From the NCBI RefSeq assembly GCF_000423665.1, contig NZ_AUIK01000020.1, positions 186,001 to 250,000 on the forward strand: a DNA stretch of 64,000 nt. Reading direction: 5' to 3'. This document shows positions 26,043-33,592 of the stretch, in pieces. This DNA comes from Solirubrobacter soli DSM 22325 (GTDB lineage Bacteria; Actinomycetota; Thermoleophilia; Solirubrobacterales; Solirubrobacteraceae). The number at the start of each line of letters is the position of its first letter. Within the stretch, counting starts at the first letter, position 1. Below the pieces are notes generated by a model. It was not told where the DNA came from, ran no database searches, and was given only the letters and a program-made list of their open reading frames with translations. The translations under genes and the position numbers were made by a program.

Positions 26043-26945
26043 ATGCTCGACGCCCGCCGTCTCCGCGCTCTGCAGGCGGTGGCGCGGACCGGGTCGATCG
26101 CGGCCGCGGCGACCGAGCTCGGCTACACGGCCTCGGCCGTCTCGCAGCAGCTCTCCGCGCTCGAGCGCGAGGCCGGCACCGAGTTGCTGGTCCGCGAGGC
26201 GCGGGGCATGCGCCTGACCGCGGCGGGGCGACTGCTGGCCGACCGCGCCACGGCGATCCTGTCGCAGCTGGCCGAGGCGGAATCGTCGCTCGAGGCGCTG
26301 CGCAGCGGGAACGGCGGACCGCTGCGGGTGGCCGCGTTCTCCAGCGCCGCGACCCGGTTCGTGCCCGCGGCGATGGCGGCGTTCGGTACCTCGCATCCCG
26401 ACGTCTCGCTGAGCCTGATCGTCGCCGAGAACGACGCCGCGGTCGCGGCGATCCGCGACGGCGAGGCGGACCTGGCGCTGGTCATCGACTACAACGTGGC
26501 GCGGATCGCGCCGACGACCGGGCTCGACACCGTGCTGCTGCTCGAGGAGCCGATGCACGCCGCGCTGCCCGCGACGCACCCGTTGCGTGACGTCGAGGCG
26601 CTCGACGTCCGTGCGCTCGCCGACAGCCCGTGGATCCGGTGCGCGACGCCGGGCTGCGCGGCCTTCACGTCACGGGTCTGCGAGCTGGCGGGCATCTCGC
26701 CCACGATCGGCATGCAGACCGACGACTACCCGGCGATGCTCGCGCTGGTCGAGGCGGGCGTGGGCGTGGCGTTCGTCCCGGAGCTGGCGCTCGTGGGCAA
26801 GCCCGAGGGCGTCACCGTGCGGCCGGTCGTCTCGCCGGTGCTCCGGCGGCACATCTCCGCCGTCCTGCCGCCAGTCGCAGACCGCGTTCCCGCCGTGATG
26901 GCGTTCTGCGACGCCCTGCGGGTCGCGGCCCAGGCGCACGCGTAA
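26043..26945 (+). CDS. LysR-family transcriptional regulator
   Basis: A 300-residue LysR regulator. The N-terminal winged HTH (MLDARRLRALQAVARTGSIA through LSALEREAGTELLVRE) is at residues 1-60 and the effector-binding domain at about 88-300. It is divergent from the LAL regulator, and the 75-nt gap carries a repeated GCAGACGTA element. The inducer and targets are unknown; the usual LysR rule would make the divergent gene a target. Confidence 0.93.
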   Translation: MLDARRLRALQAVARTGSIAAAATELGYTASAVSQQLSALEREAGTELLVREARGMRLTAAGRLLADRATAILSQLAEAESSLEALRSGNGGPLRVAAFSSAATRFVPAAMAAFGTSHPDVSLSLIVAENDAAVAAIRDGEADLALVIDYNVARIAPTTGLDTVLLLEEPMHAALPATHPLRDVEALDVRALADSPWIRCATPGCAAFTSRVCELAGISPTIGMQTDDYPAMLALVEAGVGVAFVPELALVGKPEGVTVRPVVSPVLRRHISAVLPPVADRVPAVMAFCDALRVAAQAHA

Positions 26946-26993
26946 GCGCTCGCTCTCATCGAGCCTTCTTCCGGATTTCGGGAACGTGGGCGG

Positions 26994-27749
26994 ATGCTTC
27001 GAACCCGCCTCACTTATGCCAACGTGGTCGCCACGCTGGCGCTCTTCATCGCGCTCGGGGGCACGAGCGTCGCCGCGACCAGCGTGATCAGCGGCAGCAA
27101 GATCAAGAAGAACTCGATCCCGGGCGATCGGGTGAAGAAGCACGCGCTGACGGCGACGCAGGTCGACGTGACCAAGCTCGGTACGGTGCCGAGCGCGGCG
27201 ACGGCCGCCCACGCGGCCGCGGCCGACAACGCGACGCACGCCGCGACGGCCGACAACGCGACGCACGCGGCCACGGCCGACAACGCGACGCACGCGGCGA
27301 CGGCCGACGGCGCGACGCATGCCGGTGACGCGGACACCGTCGGCGGCAAAGCCGCGTCCGCGTTCACGGGGACAGAGCGCTTCCGGGTGGGCGCGGCGGA
27401 GTCGACCTCGCCCACCGTGCAGACGATCCTCGACTACCCCGACATGGGCCTGCGCGTGGAGACCGACGGGAACACCGACTTCGACCAGAGCGTCGTGGTC
27501 CGCAACACGACCGCCAACCAGACCCTGGCGCTCGACGGCGACAGCGGCGGGGCGAACATCTTCCACGGCGCCGCGGCCACGCTCAGCAAGGGCACGGCGT
27601 GGCTGGACTCGCAGCCGGATGAGCTGCTCGTGATCATCCAGAACCTCCAGATCGCGCGGGACGAGGTCCTGCTCGACTGCCACTTCCCAGCCTCCGGCAG
27701 CACCGGCGGCATCTTCACGTTCTGCACCGGAGTGCGGATGGATCGCTAG
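26994..27749 (+). CDS. Secreted repeat protein with Solirubrobacterales-type N-terminus
   Basis: A 251-residue predicted secreted protein. The N-terminus RLTYANVVATLALFIALGG is a signal/anchor seen repeatedly in Solirubrobacterales proteins (family knowledge). Residues about 30-60 carry NSIPGDRVKKHALTA-type motifs. Residues 77-110 are four copies of a nine-residue unit (ADNATHAAT), and the C-terminal 130 residues form a beta-rich domain of unknown function. The start ATG 26994 lacks a strong ribosome binding site. Confidence 0.8.
   Translation: MLRTRLTYANVVATLALFIALGGTSVAATSVISGSKIKKNSIPGDRVKKHALTATQVDVTKLGTVPSAATAAHAAAADNATHAATADNATHAATADNATHAATADGATHAGDADTVGGKAASAFTGTERFRVGAAESTSPTVQTILDYPDMGLRVETDGNTDFDQSVVVRNTTANQTLALDGDSGGANIFHGAAATLSKGTAWLDSQPDELLVIIQNLQIARDEVLLDCHFPASGSTGGIFTFCTGVRMDR
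27222..27323 (+). repeat. 27-bp in-frame tandem repeat
   Basis: About 3.8 copies of a 27-bp unit encoding ADNATHAAT. The copies differ mostly at synonymous sites, and the last is changed to ADGATHAGD. It lies within the secreted protein gene at 26994. Confidence 0.85.
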
Positions 27750-27849
27750 TTCCGGGCTCAGACGCCGCTCATGACCCGTCCGGGGGTGCTGAACCGGCTC
27801 GTCGGTGGTCGCGTATGACGTGAACCGAAGGTCAAGCAGGAGGTTCAGC

Positions 27850-28293
27850 ATGCGTCGTGTGTTGGCATCGCTCTTCGTCGTCGCGGGGCTCGCCCTCGTC
27901 GTCACCGCCACCGGGAGCGCGGCCGGGGACGCCGCAACCGTGAAGACCCGGCACGGCAAACTCGGTACGTTCCTGGTCGGCACCAACGGCCGCACGCTCT
28001 ACCTGTTCGAGAAGGACAAGACCAAGAAGAGCACGTGCTCGGGCGACTGCGCGACCGCGTGGCCGCCGCTGCTGACGACCGGCAAGCCAAAGGCGGCCGG
28101 CAAGGCCAAGGCGTCGTTGCTCGGCACCACCAAGCGCGCCGACGGCAAGACGCAGGTGACCTACAAGGGCCACCCGGTCTACTACTTCGTGCAGGACAAG
28201 AAGGCCGGCGACACCAAGGGCCAGGGCATCGACGGCTTCGGCGCCGAGTGGTACGTCATGTCGCCGTCGGGCAAGAAGATCGACGAGGACTGA
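27850..28293 (+). CDS. Secreted protein with YxFxxD repeats (PF03640-type)
   Basis: A 147-residue exported protein. After a signal peptide (LFVVAGLALVVTATGSAAG) come two repeats of the secreted lipoprotein repeat family: GRTLYLFEKDKTKKSTCSGD...WPPL and GHPVYYFVQDKKAGDTKGQG...WYVM. The role of the family is unclear; several members are linked to redox or metal-exposed cell surfaces. No lipobox Cys is visible, so it is probably soluble. GGAGG lies 6 nt upstream of ATG 27850. Confidence 0.88.
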   Translation: MRRVLASLFVVAGLALVVTATGSAAGDAATVKTRHGKLGTFLVGTNGRTLYLFEKDKTKKSTCSGDCATAWPPLLTTGKPKAAGKAKASLLGTTKRADGKTQVTYKGHPVYYFVQDKKAGDTKGQGIDGFGAEWYVMSPSGKKIDED

Positions 28294-28420
28294 CGCGCGA
28301 ACGGCGATCGCGGGCCGGCCGCGGGCGACCGCGGTCAGGCCGGCCGCCGCCGGCAAAGGGACACGACGACACCTGTCCAGTCCCACTTGCCGCCTGCGAG
28401 GGCTCGACTAGCCTCGCATC

Positions 28421-29161
28421 ATGAGTGACGAGCTCCCTCCCGGCGAGTGGTACCGCGACCAGGCGTATTGGTTGAGCGACGGCGTCGTCGACGATGTCGC
28501 CGGCGCCTGCGTCACGCACGCGCGCGCCTTCTCGGAGACCGGCTTGTGGCCCCTCGCCTGGGGAACGAGTGACCTGTACGACGAGGAGGAAGTATCCGGG
28601 GGAGGCGGGGTCGACGCCGTTGACGCACTCGATGCCGCTGACGTCATCGCCGCGCATTGGGACACGACGTCCTCCTACGGCGACCGACTGAGCCTCGACG
28701 GTCCGGGGCTCGCGCCCGCCTCCGTCTGGAGCACGGCACTCGCTCCCGAGAAGCGTTTCGCTCCGCTGCGCAGCTACACCGGTCACCGCCTGATGCTCCT
28801 GCCGTGTTCGCACCCGGCGGACGCGATCGCCGTGCTCGACCCGTTCTGCGAGTCCGAAGTGACGACCGCTGAGATCTCCGCGGTGTTGCGTTCCTGGGAG
28901 CGACGCTTCGACGCCGTCCTGATCGCGATCGAGGACACCGTGTTGACGTTCAGCGTCGGTGCGCCACCGGCAACGCACGAGCAGGCACTGCTGCTCGGCG
29001 CGGAGATTCAAGTCGTGCTACCGACGTACGACTGGATGCGCCCCGACGGGCCGCGCAACGTGGTTCATCAGCTGCTTCACGGCACCACTGCCGATCCGAA
29101 TTTCCCACGCGAAGCGGAGCTCAGCCCGCACCTCTGGCGACTCGCGATGTACGACGACTAG
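28421..29161 (+). CDS. DUF4253 domain protein
   Basis: A 246-residue cytoplasmic protein. The C-terminal third (SWERRFDAVLIAIEDTVLTF, SVGAPPATHEQALLLGAEIQ) matches the DUF4253 pattern, in which a Pro/Thr segment precedes an Ala-rich helix. The function is unknown; such genes are often near toxin or immunity loci, but nothing here shows that. It is convergent with the APH-type kinase gene at 29174. Confidence 0.7.
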   Translation: MSDELPPGEWYRDQAYWLSDGVVDDVAGACVTHARAFSETGLWPLAWGTSDLYDEEEVSGGGGVDAVDALDAADVIAAHWDTTSSYGDRLSLDGPGLAPASVWSTALAPEKRFAPLRSYTGHRLMLLPCSHPADAIAVLDPFCESEVTTAEISAVLRSWERRFDAVLIAIEDTVLTFSVGAPPATHEQALLLGAEIQVVLPTYDWMRPDGPRNVVHQLLHGTTADPNFPREAELSPHLWRLAMYDD

Positions 29162-29173
29162 TGTGGAGTTTCG

Positions 29174-30139
29174 CTATCCAAGGCGCCGTAGCGCTGTCTC
29201 GATAGCGACCTCGAGCCGGGATGTCATGCCGGGCACATCGACGGGACGGCGCCCAGCGACCTGACCCCGGATCCACTTCGGCGCGCTGTTGTCATGGTGC
29301 AGCAGGGCATACAGGTCCCACCACGGAGCGAGAGTCACCCCGGCGATCGACTCATAGAGCGACCGAAGCTGCTCCGCCCACTCGGGCGAGTAGAGCGCCG
29401 CCAAGTATCGCCGACAGTGCCCGACGTCAATCGCGCGCGCCCCGCGATGGATGGAGTTCCAGTCGGTGAGCCCGGTAATCCTCCCGCGCGACCACAGCAT
29501 GTTGACGGGCAGGAGATCGCCGTGCAGAAAGACGGCAGTGTCCTTTGGCGGCGGCGCCGCCATGACACCGAACGCCGCCTTCCACACAGCCGGCTTCTGT
29601 GCGTCGACCGGCACCTGAAACCCGTCTAGAGGAGCGATCCAGGAGTCCGTCCAAGGTCTGAACGACTTCGCGGGGAGATCGAGGGAATGCAGCGATACAG
29701 CAAGCTCCGCGATCCTCGTCATCCACGACCGAGGTTCCGCCGGATTGAGGTGAAGATGCCCCCGCAACCGTGTCATCAGCAACGATGGCGCGCCCTGAGT
29801 CGAAGCACCGGCAACATCGGTGGCCAGGATGCTCGGAACCGGGAGCCCGCTTCCGGCCACGACGCCAAGGTTGGCGATCTCCTTCTCCAAGCTCCTCTGC
29901 AGGCCAAGCCCGCCCGGGTACTGCCGCAGTACGACGAATGTTCGCTCTCCACGCCGCTCGACCGTCAGCCGATGCACGGCGGAGCAGACGCCACCGGTCA
30001 ATCGGCGATAGCCGACGACGCGACTGCCCCGACCCATCGACGCCGCAACCCAGGCGAGAGTCTCCGCAGAGGGCCGACGCTGCCTGAACCCGCCATCCCT
30101 CCAGTCGCCGTCGGTCACGAGCGCGAGTCTAGGTCCCAT
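29174..30139 (-). CDS. Aminoglycoside-phosphotransferase (APH) family kinase
   Basis: A 321-residue APH/choline-kinase fold protein. The catalytic loop FLHGDLLPVNMLW has His206, Asp208 and Asn213, and the metal-binding Asp226 is in LTDWNS. The family phosphorylates antibiotics or small alcohols; the substrate is not predictable. It begins inside the end of the SDR gene (11-nt overlap), so it is the last gene of the minus-strand ArsR operon. Confidence 0.85.
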   Translation of the reverse strand: MGPRLALVTDGDWRDGGFRQRRPSAETLAWVAASMGRGSRVVGYRRLTGGVCSAVHRLTVERRGERTFVVLRQYPGGLGLQRSLEKEIANLGVVAGSGLPVPSILATDVAGASTQGAPSLLMTRLRGHLHLNPAEPRSWMTRIAELAVSLHSLDLPAKSFRPWTDSWIAPLDGFQVPVDAQKPAVWKAAFGVMAAPPPKDTAVFLHGDLLPVNMLWSRGRITGLTDWNSIHRGARAIDVGHCRRYLAALYSPEWAEQLRSLYESIAGVTLAPWWDLYALLHHDNSAPKWIRGQVAGRRPVDVPGMTSRLEVAIETALRRLG

Positions 30140-30986
30140 CGGAGACGCTCAGACTGACTTCTCGCCAGGCCTCGTCGCTGGCGGCGAGCTCCTGTGCTGC
30201 CTGCCGCGCCATCGGAACGGCATCGGCGCCGAGCAGGAGACGCACGGGCGCATCGTCGAGGCCGGCGAGGTCGCGCACCACCTGGGCGACGCGACGCGGG
30301 TCCGTCGCCTCCTGACCAGAGCCGGCGCGCACCAGCTCGGCGAACGCCTCGATCGTCGGCTGATACGGGACGCTGGGCTGCGGGATCGTCATCGACGAGC
30401 CGGCCCAGTCAGTGCGCATGCCGCCTGGCTCAAGAATCGTGACCTTGACCCCGAACGGAGCGATCTCCCGGGCGAGACCGCTGGAGAACCCGGCGATGGC
30501 CGATTTCGCCGCCTCGTAGGCGGTCAGGCCTGCGCCGGACACGCGTGCACTGAGCGACGCGACCTGGAAGATGTGACCACCGCCCTGTTCGCGCAGCACC
30601 GGCACAACCGCCTTGGAGACGTTCACGACGCCGTAGAAGTTGGTGTCGATCTGGGTCCGGAACGAGTCGATCGTCGTGTCCTCGAACGAGCCCAGGTCGC
30701 TGTACCCGGCGTTGTTGACCACGACGTCGATGCGACCGAACGTCTCCTTTGCCCGAGCGACCACGCGGGCGGCCGCGTCGTAGTGGGTCACGTCGAGCTG
30801 CATGGGAAGCAGAGCGTCGCCGTAGTCGTCGAGGAGGTCGTTCAACCGCTCGGGGTGACGCGCCGTCGCCGCCACGCGATCACCGGCTTCGAGCGCGACC
30901 TCGACGAGTGCGCGCCCCAGACCGCGCGAGCTTCCCGTCACGAACCACACCTGTGACATCGAGCCCGATGTCTCACGGCCGCTCAT
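30129..30986 (-). CDS. Classical SDR family oxidoreductase
   Basis: A 285-residue short-chain dehydrogenase. The Gly-rich loop TGSSRGLG is at 17-24, NNAG at 91-94, and the catalytic set is Ser144, Tyr157 and Lys161 (YEAAK). This contrasts with the atypical SDR at 19376. ATG 30986 overlaps the upstream TGA (ATGA), which favours it over ATG 30959. The last bases overlap the APH gene. It probably reduces or oxidises a small carbonyl or alcohol with NADP(H). Confidence 0.92.
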   Translation of the reverse strand: MSGRETSGSMSQVWFVTGSSRGLGRALVEVALEAGDRVAATARHPERLNDLLDDYGDALLPMQLDVTHYDAAARVVARAKETFGRIDVVVNNAGYSDLGSFEDTTIDSFRTQIDTNFYGVVNVSKAVVPVLREQGGGHIFQVASLSARVSGAGLTAYEAAKSAIAGFSSGLAREIAPFGVKVTILEPGGMRTDWAGSSMTIPQPSVPYQPTIEAFAELVRAGSGQEATDPRRVAQVVRDLAGLDDAPVRLLLGADAVPMARQAAQELAASDEAWREVSLSVSDGT

Positions 30987-31554
30987 GACGTGACCCGGTA
31001 GCGCAGGTGCGTGACGCCGGCCGCTTCGAGCACGCGCGTCGGCTCGAGTTCTATGCGGTCTGTGCCGAACAGCCGCCGCCCGTCGCCGAGCACGACCGGG
31101 ATGAGGTGGATCTCCATCTCGTCGAGCAGCCCTTCGCGCAGCAGCGACTGCGCGAGGTCGGCGCCGTGCACCATCACGTCCTGGTCGTCGGCGGCCGCCT
31201 TGGCCTCGCGTATCGCGCTCGCGGCGTCGGGCATGTAGTGGACCCAGTCGCTCTGCGGTTCCGGGGGGCGCCGCGGGTGGGCACGAAGATCGGCACGCCG
31301 TGATGGTCGCCGCCCCAATGACCGGCGTAGTCGAACGTCTTGCGCCCGACGACGACCGCGCCGGTCGCCATCGCCTCGGCGAAGACCTGCCCGCTCAGTC
31401 CCTGTGGCGCGAAGTGCGGCCGCTCGGAGACGGGTTCGCCGAGCCACTCGTGCAGCCGGTGCCCTCCGGTCCCCAGCCCGTTGCGCGGGCCGTCATCCGG
31501 TCCGGTGATGAACCCGTCGAGTGACATCGACATGTACAGGATCGACTTTGCCAT
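30983..31554 (-). pseudogene. Dihydrofolate-reductase (RibD C-terminal) family gene with apparent frameshift
   Basis: The start MAKSILYMSMSLDGFITGPDDG (ATG 31554) and the end (YMPDAASAIREAK...DEMEIHLIPVVLGDGRRLFG) are both typical of the DHFR/RibD_C family, but they lie in different frames. The switch falls at a run of six G on the plus strand (31263-31268); one extra base would join them into about 190 residues, the family length. The NADPH and substrate regions are otherwise intact. Either a recent one-base loss or a sequencing error explains it. It is coupled to the SDR gene by ATGA. Confidence 0.8.
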
Positions 31555-31573
31555 GCGGTCCCCTTCCTCAGGT

Positions 31574-32002
31574 CTACAGCGCCCCTGCCAGTCGATCGAA
31601 CGCGTGCGAGAGGCCGCGGGCGTGCTCGTCGCGTAGCTCGTCGGACGGGAAGCCCGATTGGACCATCGTCATCAGAGTCGCCCCGTCTCGGGGCACGAAC
31701 GTGAACTCGGTGCTGAAGGCGAGCCTGGACCCGTCGAGGCGGGTCTCGGTCGTGGCCAGCAGCAGGTGGCGGGGGCGCTCGATCGCCTCGAACACGTGCC
31801 GGTGCCGGTAGAGCTCGCCCGGCGACGGGCCGAAGTCGATCTCCCAGGCGCCGCCTACGCGCAGCTCGCAGCGCGAGTGCACGACCCAACCTGGCTCGTC
31901 CTTGCCGTAGAACTCGCGCTGGCCCGCCGGGCTCGTGAACAGGTCGAACACGCGCGCGGGCGACGCCTGGATCAGGCGCTCGTAGCGGAGCTCGCGGCTC
32001 AA
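31574..32002 (-). CDS. SRPBCC / AHSA1-like (START fold) protein
   Basis: A 142-residue protein of the Aha1/CalC-like SRPBCC group. RLIQASPARVFDLFTSPAGQ at the N-terminus, ELRVGGAWEIDFG in the middle and GLSHAFDRLAGAL at the end are typical. A TTG start at 32002 overlaps the ArsR stop (TTGA), the usual coupling of this pair. The fold binds hydrophobic ligands. An ArsR-SRPBCC-DHFR gene order is common in actinobacteria (family knowledge), suggesting a ligand-responsive unit. Confidence 0.85.
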   Translation of the reverse strand: MSRELRYERLIQASPARVFDLFTSPAGQREFYGKDEPGWVVHSRCELRVGGAWEIDFGPSPGELYRHRHVFEAIERPRHLLLATTETRLDGSRLAFSTEFTFVPRDGATLMTMVQSGFPSDELRDEHARGLSHAFDRLAGAL

Positions 32003-32343
32003 CCCGAGCGCTCCACGAAGCGCTCGAAGCGGTCCAGCCGGCCCTCCCAGGCGCGGCGGTGGGCCTCGATCCACTCGCCCGCCTCGCCGAGCGCCCCGGC
32101 CGGGCCGAGCCGGCACTCGCGGGCGCGCCCCACCTTCTCGGTCTCGACGAGGCCGGCGAGCTCGAGGATCCCGACGTGCTTCTTGATCCCGTTGAGGGTC
32201 AGGCCCGACGGCCTCGCGAGCTGGCTCAGCGTCGCGGGGCCGCGTCCCAGGCGTTCCAGAATGTCCCGCCGAGTGGGGTCCGAGAGCGCGAAGAACGTCG
32301 CGTCGAGCGTTGGCGATAGTGCACCGATCGGTGCACTATATCG
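31999..32343 (-). pseudogene. ArsR-family HTH regulator with no in-frame start
   Basis: The frame encodes a clear ArsR winged helix: LDATFFALSDPTRRDILERL, LSQLARPSGLTLNGIKKHVG, LEKAGL-like LELAGLVETEKVGR. Between the upstream TAG (32344-32346) and this domain no ATG, GTG or TTG is in frame. One extra base near 32317 would fuse it to GTG CAC CGA TCG GTG CAC inside the palindrome, giving a natural start (VHRSVHY). So a one-base loss (real or technical) or a rare start codon is implied. It probably binds the adjacent palindromes. Confidence 0.75.
32316..32339. promoter_or_regulatory. 24-bp perfect palindrome at the ArsR start
   Basis: Each half reads ATAGTGCACCGA, with the centre between 32327 and 32328. 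It shares the 20-bp core half GTGCACCGAT with the longer palindrome at 32805. It sits between the ACT-gene stop and the ArsR coding frame, where an autoregulated ArsR operator is expected. Confidence 0.75.
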
Positions 32344-32721
32344 CTACTCGTGAGCCACGTGGTGGCCGGCACGGCGCAGCACGTGCACGGCTTCTTCCAG
32401 CCGCCCAGCCGGAACCAGGACGAGGTCTCCGTCGTAGCTCGCAGCGGTCCAGACCGGGAGCTCGGCGGCGGCGAGTGGCGCCACGATGGCGCTCAGCATG
32501 CCCGTCGCCTCCGGGTCGTGCGCGTCATCTCCGTTCCAAAGTGCCGCCCACGCGTCTTCGGCCTTGTCGTCGCGCCGCATCGTGGCACCCCCGTCCGGGC
32601 CGAGCACGAGCGCGAGGAGATCGGCTTCGAATGCCACCGTGCGCACGTCGGTCACGCGAGTGAGGACGAAGCGGCCCTGCAGCACGCGCAGGCTTTGTCG
32701 AGCGGCCGGCATCGAGCTCAC
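32344..32721 (-). CDS. ACT-domain small protein
   Basis: A 125-residue protein with ACT/CASTOR-like features: SLRVLQGRFVLTRV at the start, ATGMLSAIVAPLAAAELPVW and ASYDGDLVLVPAGRLEEAVHVLRRAG at the end. ACT domains bind amino acids or other small ligands. The GTG at 32721 overlaps the TGA of the 37-codon fossil upstream (GTGA); ATG 32712 is an alternative. Its TAG stop is immediately followed by the ArsR palindrome. Confidence 0.75.
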   Translation of the reverse strand: MSSMPAARQSLRVLQGRFVLTRVTDVRTVAFEADLLALVLGPDGGATMRRDDKAEDAWAALWNGDDAHDPEATGMLSAIVAPLAAAELPVWTAASYDGDLVLVPAGRLEEAVHVLRRAGHHVAHE

Positions 32722-32831
32722 GCGCCCCGTGGGCGGAACCCGTCGAGCGGGATTGACGTATAGAGAACCGTCGAAGCCATGCGCTCCTCCTCGACCGAGG
32801 CCGGGTTATGGTGCACCGATCGGTGCACCAT
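32718..32831 (-). pseudogene. 37-codon fusion fossil: ArsR start plus DHFR start
   Basis: The frame starts at the ATG inside the palindrome (MVHRSVHHNPAS), continues through a strong GAGGAG site and then reads MASTVLYTSIPLDGF before ending RPRGA. The second half matches the start of the DHFR-family gene at 31554 (MAKSILYMSMSLDGF). The first half matches the sequence encoded by the second palindrome. It looks like a deletion remnant of a duplicated ArsR-to-DHFR unit, now acting at most as a leader peptide for the ACT gene. Confidence 0.6.
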
Positions 32832-32834
32832 AAC
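32805..32834. promoter_or_regulatory. 30-bp perfect palindrome, probable operator
   Basis: Each half is GTTATGGTGCACCGA, with the centre between 32819 and 32820. The core is shared with the 24-bp palindrome at 32316. It lies upstream of the minus-strand operon and about 90 nt from a divergent wHTH gene. The perfect symmetry and second copy argue for a dimeric regulator site, most likely the ArsR protein. Confidence 0.75.
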
Positions 32835-32920
32835 GAACCCGCCTGATCGGCGGTCGGCGAACTCGTGACCGTTGCCGCCCCGTTCCTCTCGACGATCGCG
32901 AGGCGTGCGAGGATCAGTAC

Positions 32921-33172
32921 GTGAGCCGGCGAGATCTGGTCCGCCTTCTGGAAGCGTTGTGGCGCCTGTCGGACGGCGTTGCGGACGTCGGTGTGCGCGT
33001 GGTCGACCTCGACCGGGCGATCGGCCGTGGGCACGGCGACATGCGCACACCGTTGAACCTGCAGACGCTCAGTGACGACGGCCTCGTCGCGCGGGTGCCC
33101 GATGGCGGCTGGGCCCTGACCGCACAGGGCATCGCGTGGCTGAAGGAGGATCGCGAACTCTCCGACCGCTGA
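32921..33172 (+). CDS. Small winged-helix-like putative DNA-binding protein
   Basis: An 83-residue protein. LVRLLEALWRLSDGV, PLNLQTLSDDGLVARVPDGG and WALTAQGIAWLKED follow the helix-helix-wing pattern of small winged-helix regulators. The start is a GTG with GAGGAT about 8 nt upstream. It is divergent from the palindrome-controlled operon, so it could be co-regulated or regulate it. Function otherwise unknown. Confidence 0.6.
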   Translation: MSRRDLVRLLEALWRLSDGVADVGVRVVDLDRAIGRGHGDMRTPLNLQTLSDDGLVARVPDGGWALTAQGIAWLKEDRELSDR

Positions 33173-33592
33173 GCGGGCCCTTCGGCTCGCCGGAGGGTTG
33201 TTCGACGACCCGTACGGCTCTCTGGGGTGAGCGCGGGTCCCCTGTGTCCCTAGGCGGAGAGCCAGAAGCAAAAGAAGTCGAGGACCGAAGACCCAGCGCC
33301 GCACTCACTATGTCCGGCACTATCGCGTCGCCGACAGAGACGCAGTGTTGCGTGCGTCGATTCGCACATGGAACGGAGCAGCGGGCCGCGCGATCCGTTC
33401 GGCCCGATGCCCGGCGGATGCCAACCCGCCCTGCCACGGTCCCAGCCCGCGCGGGATTCGGCTTCGGGGCGCCGTCGACGGCGTAATGCGGCGACGGCAG
33501 GCTGGGGAACCGCCGCGTGATGTGACCGACGGCGACAATCCCTGGCAACCATCGCGCCTCGGCGGTGTTGATGGTGGTGCACGATCCGATCT
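33173..33592. other. 420-nt stretch without a supported gene
   Basis: Open frames on both strands here lack ribosome binding sites and recognisable domains. An imperfect inverted repeat (GGCTCTC about 33217, GAGAGCC about 33256) could form a hairpin. It may be a decayed region; nothing further was recognised. Confidence 0.4.
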
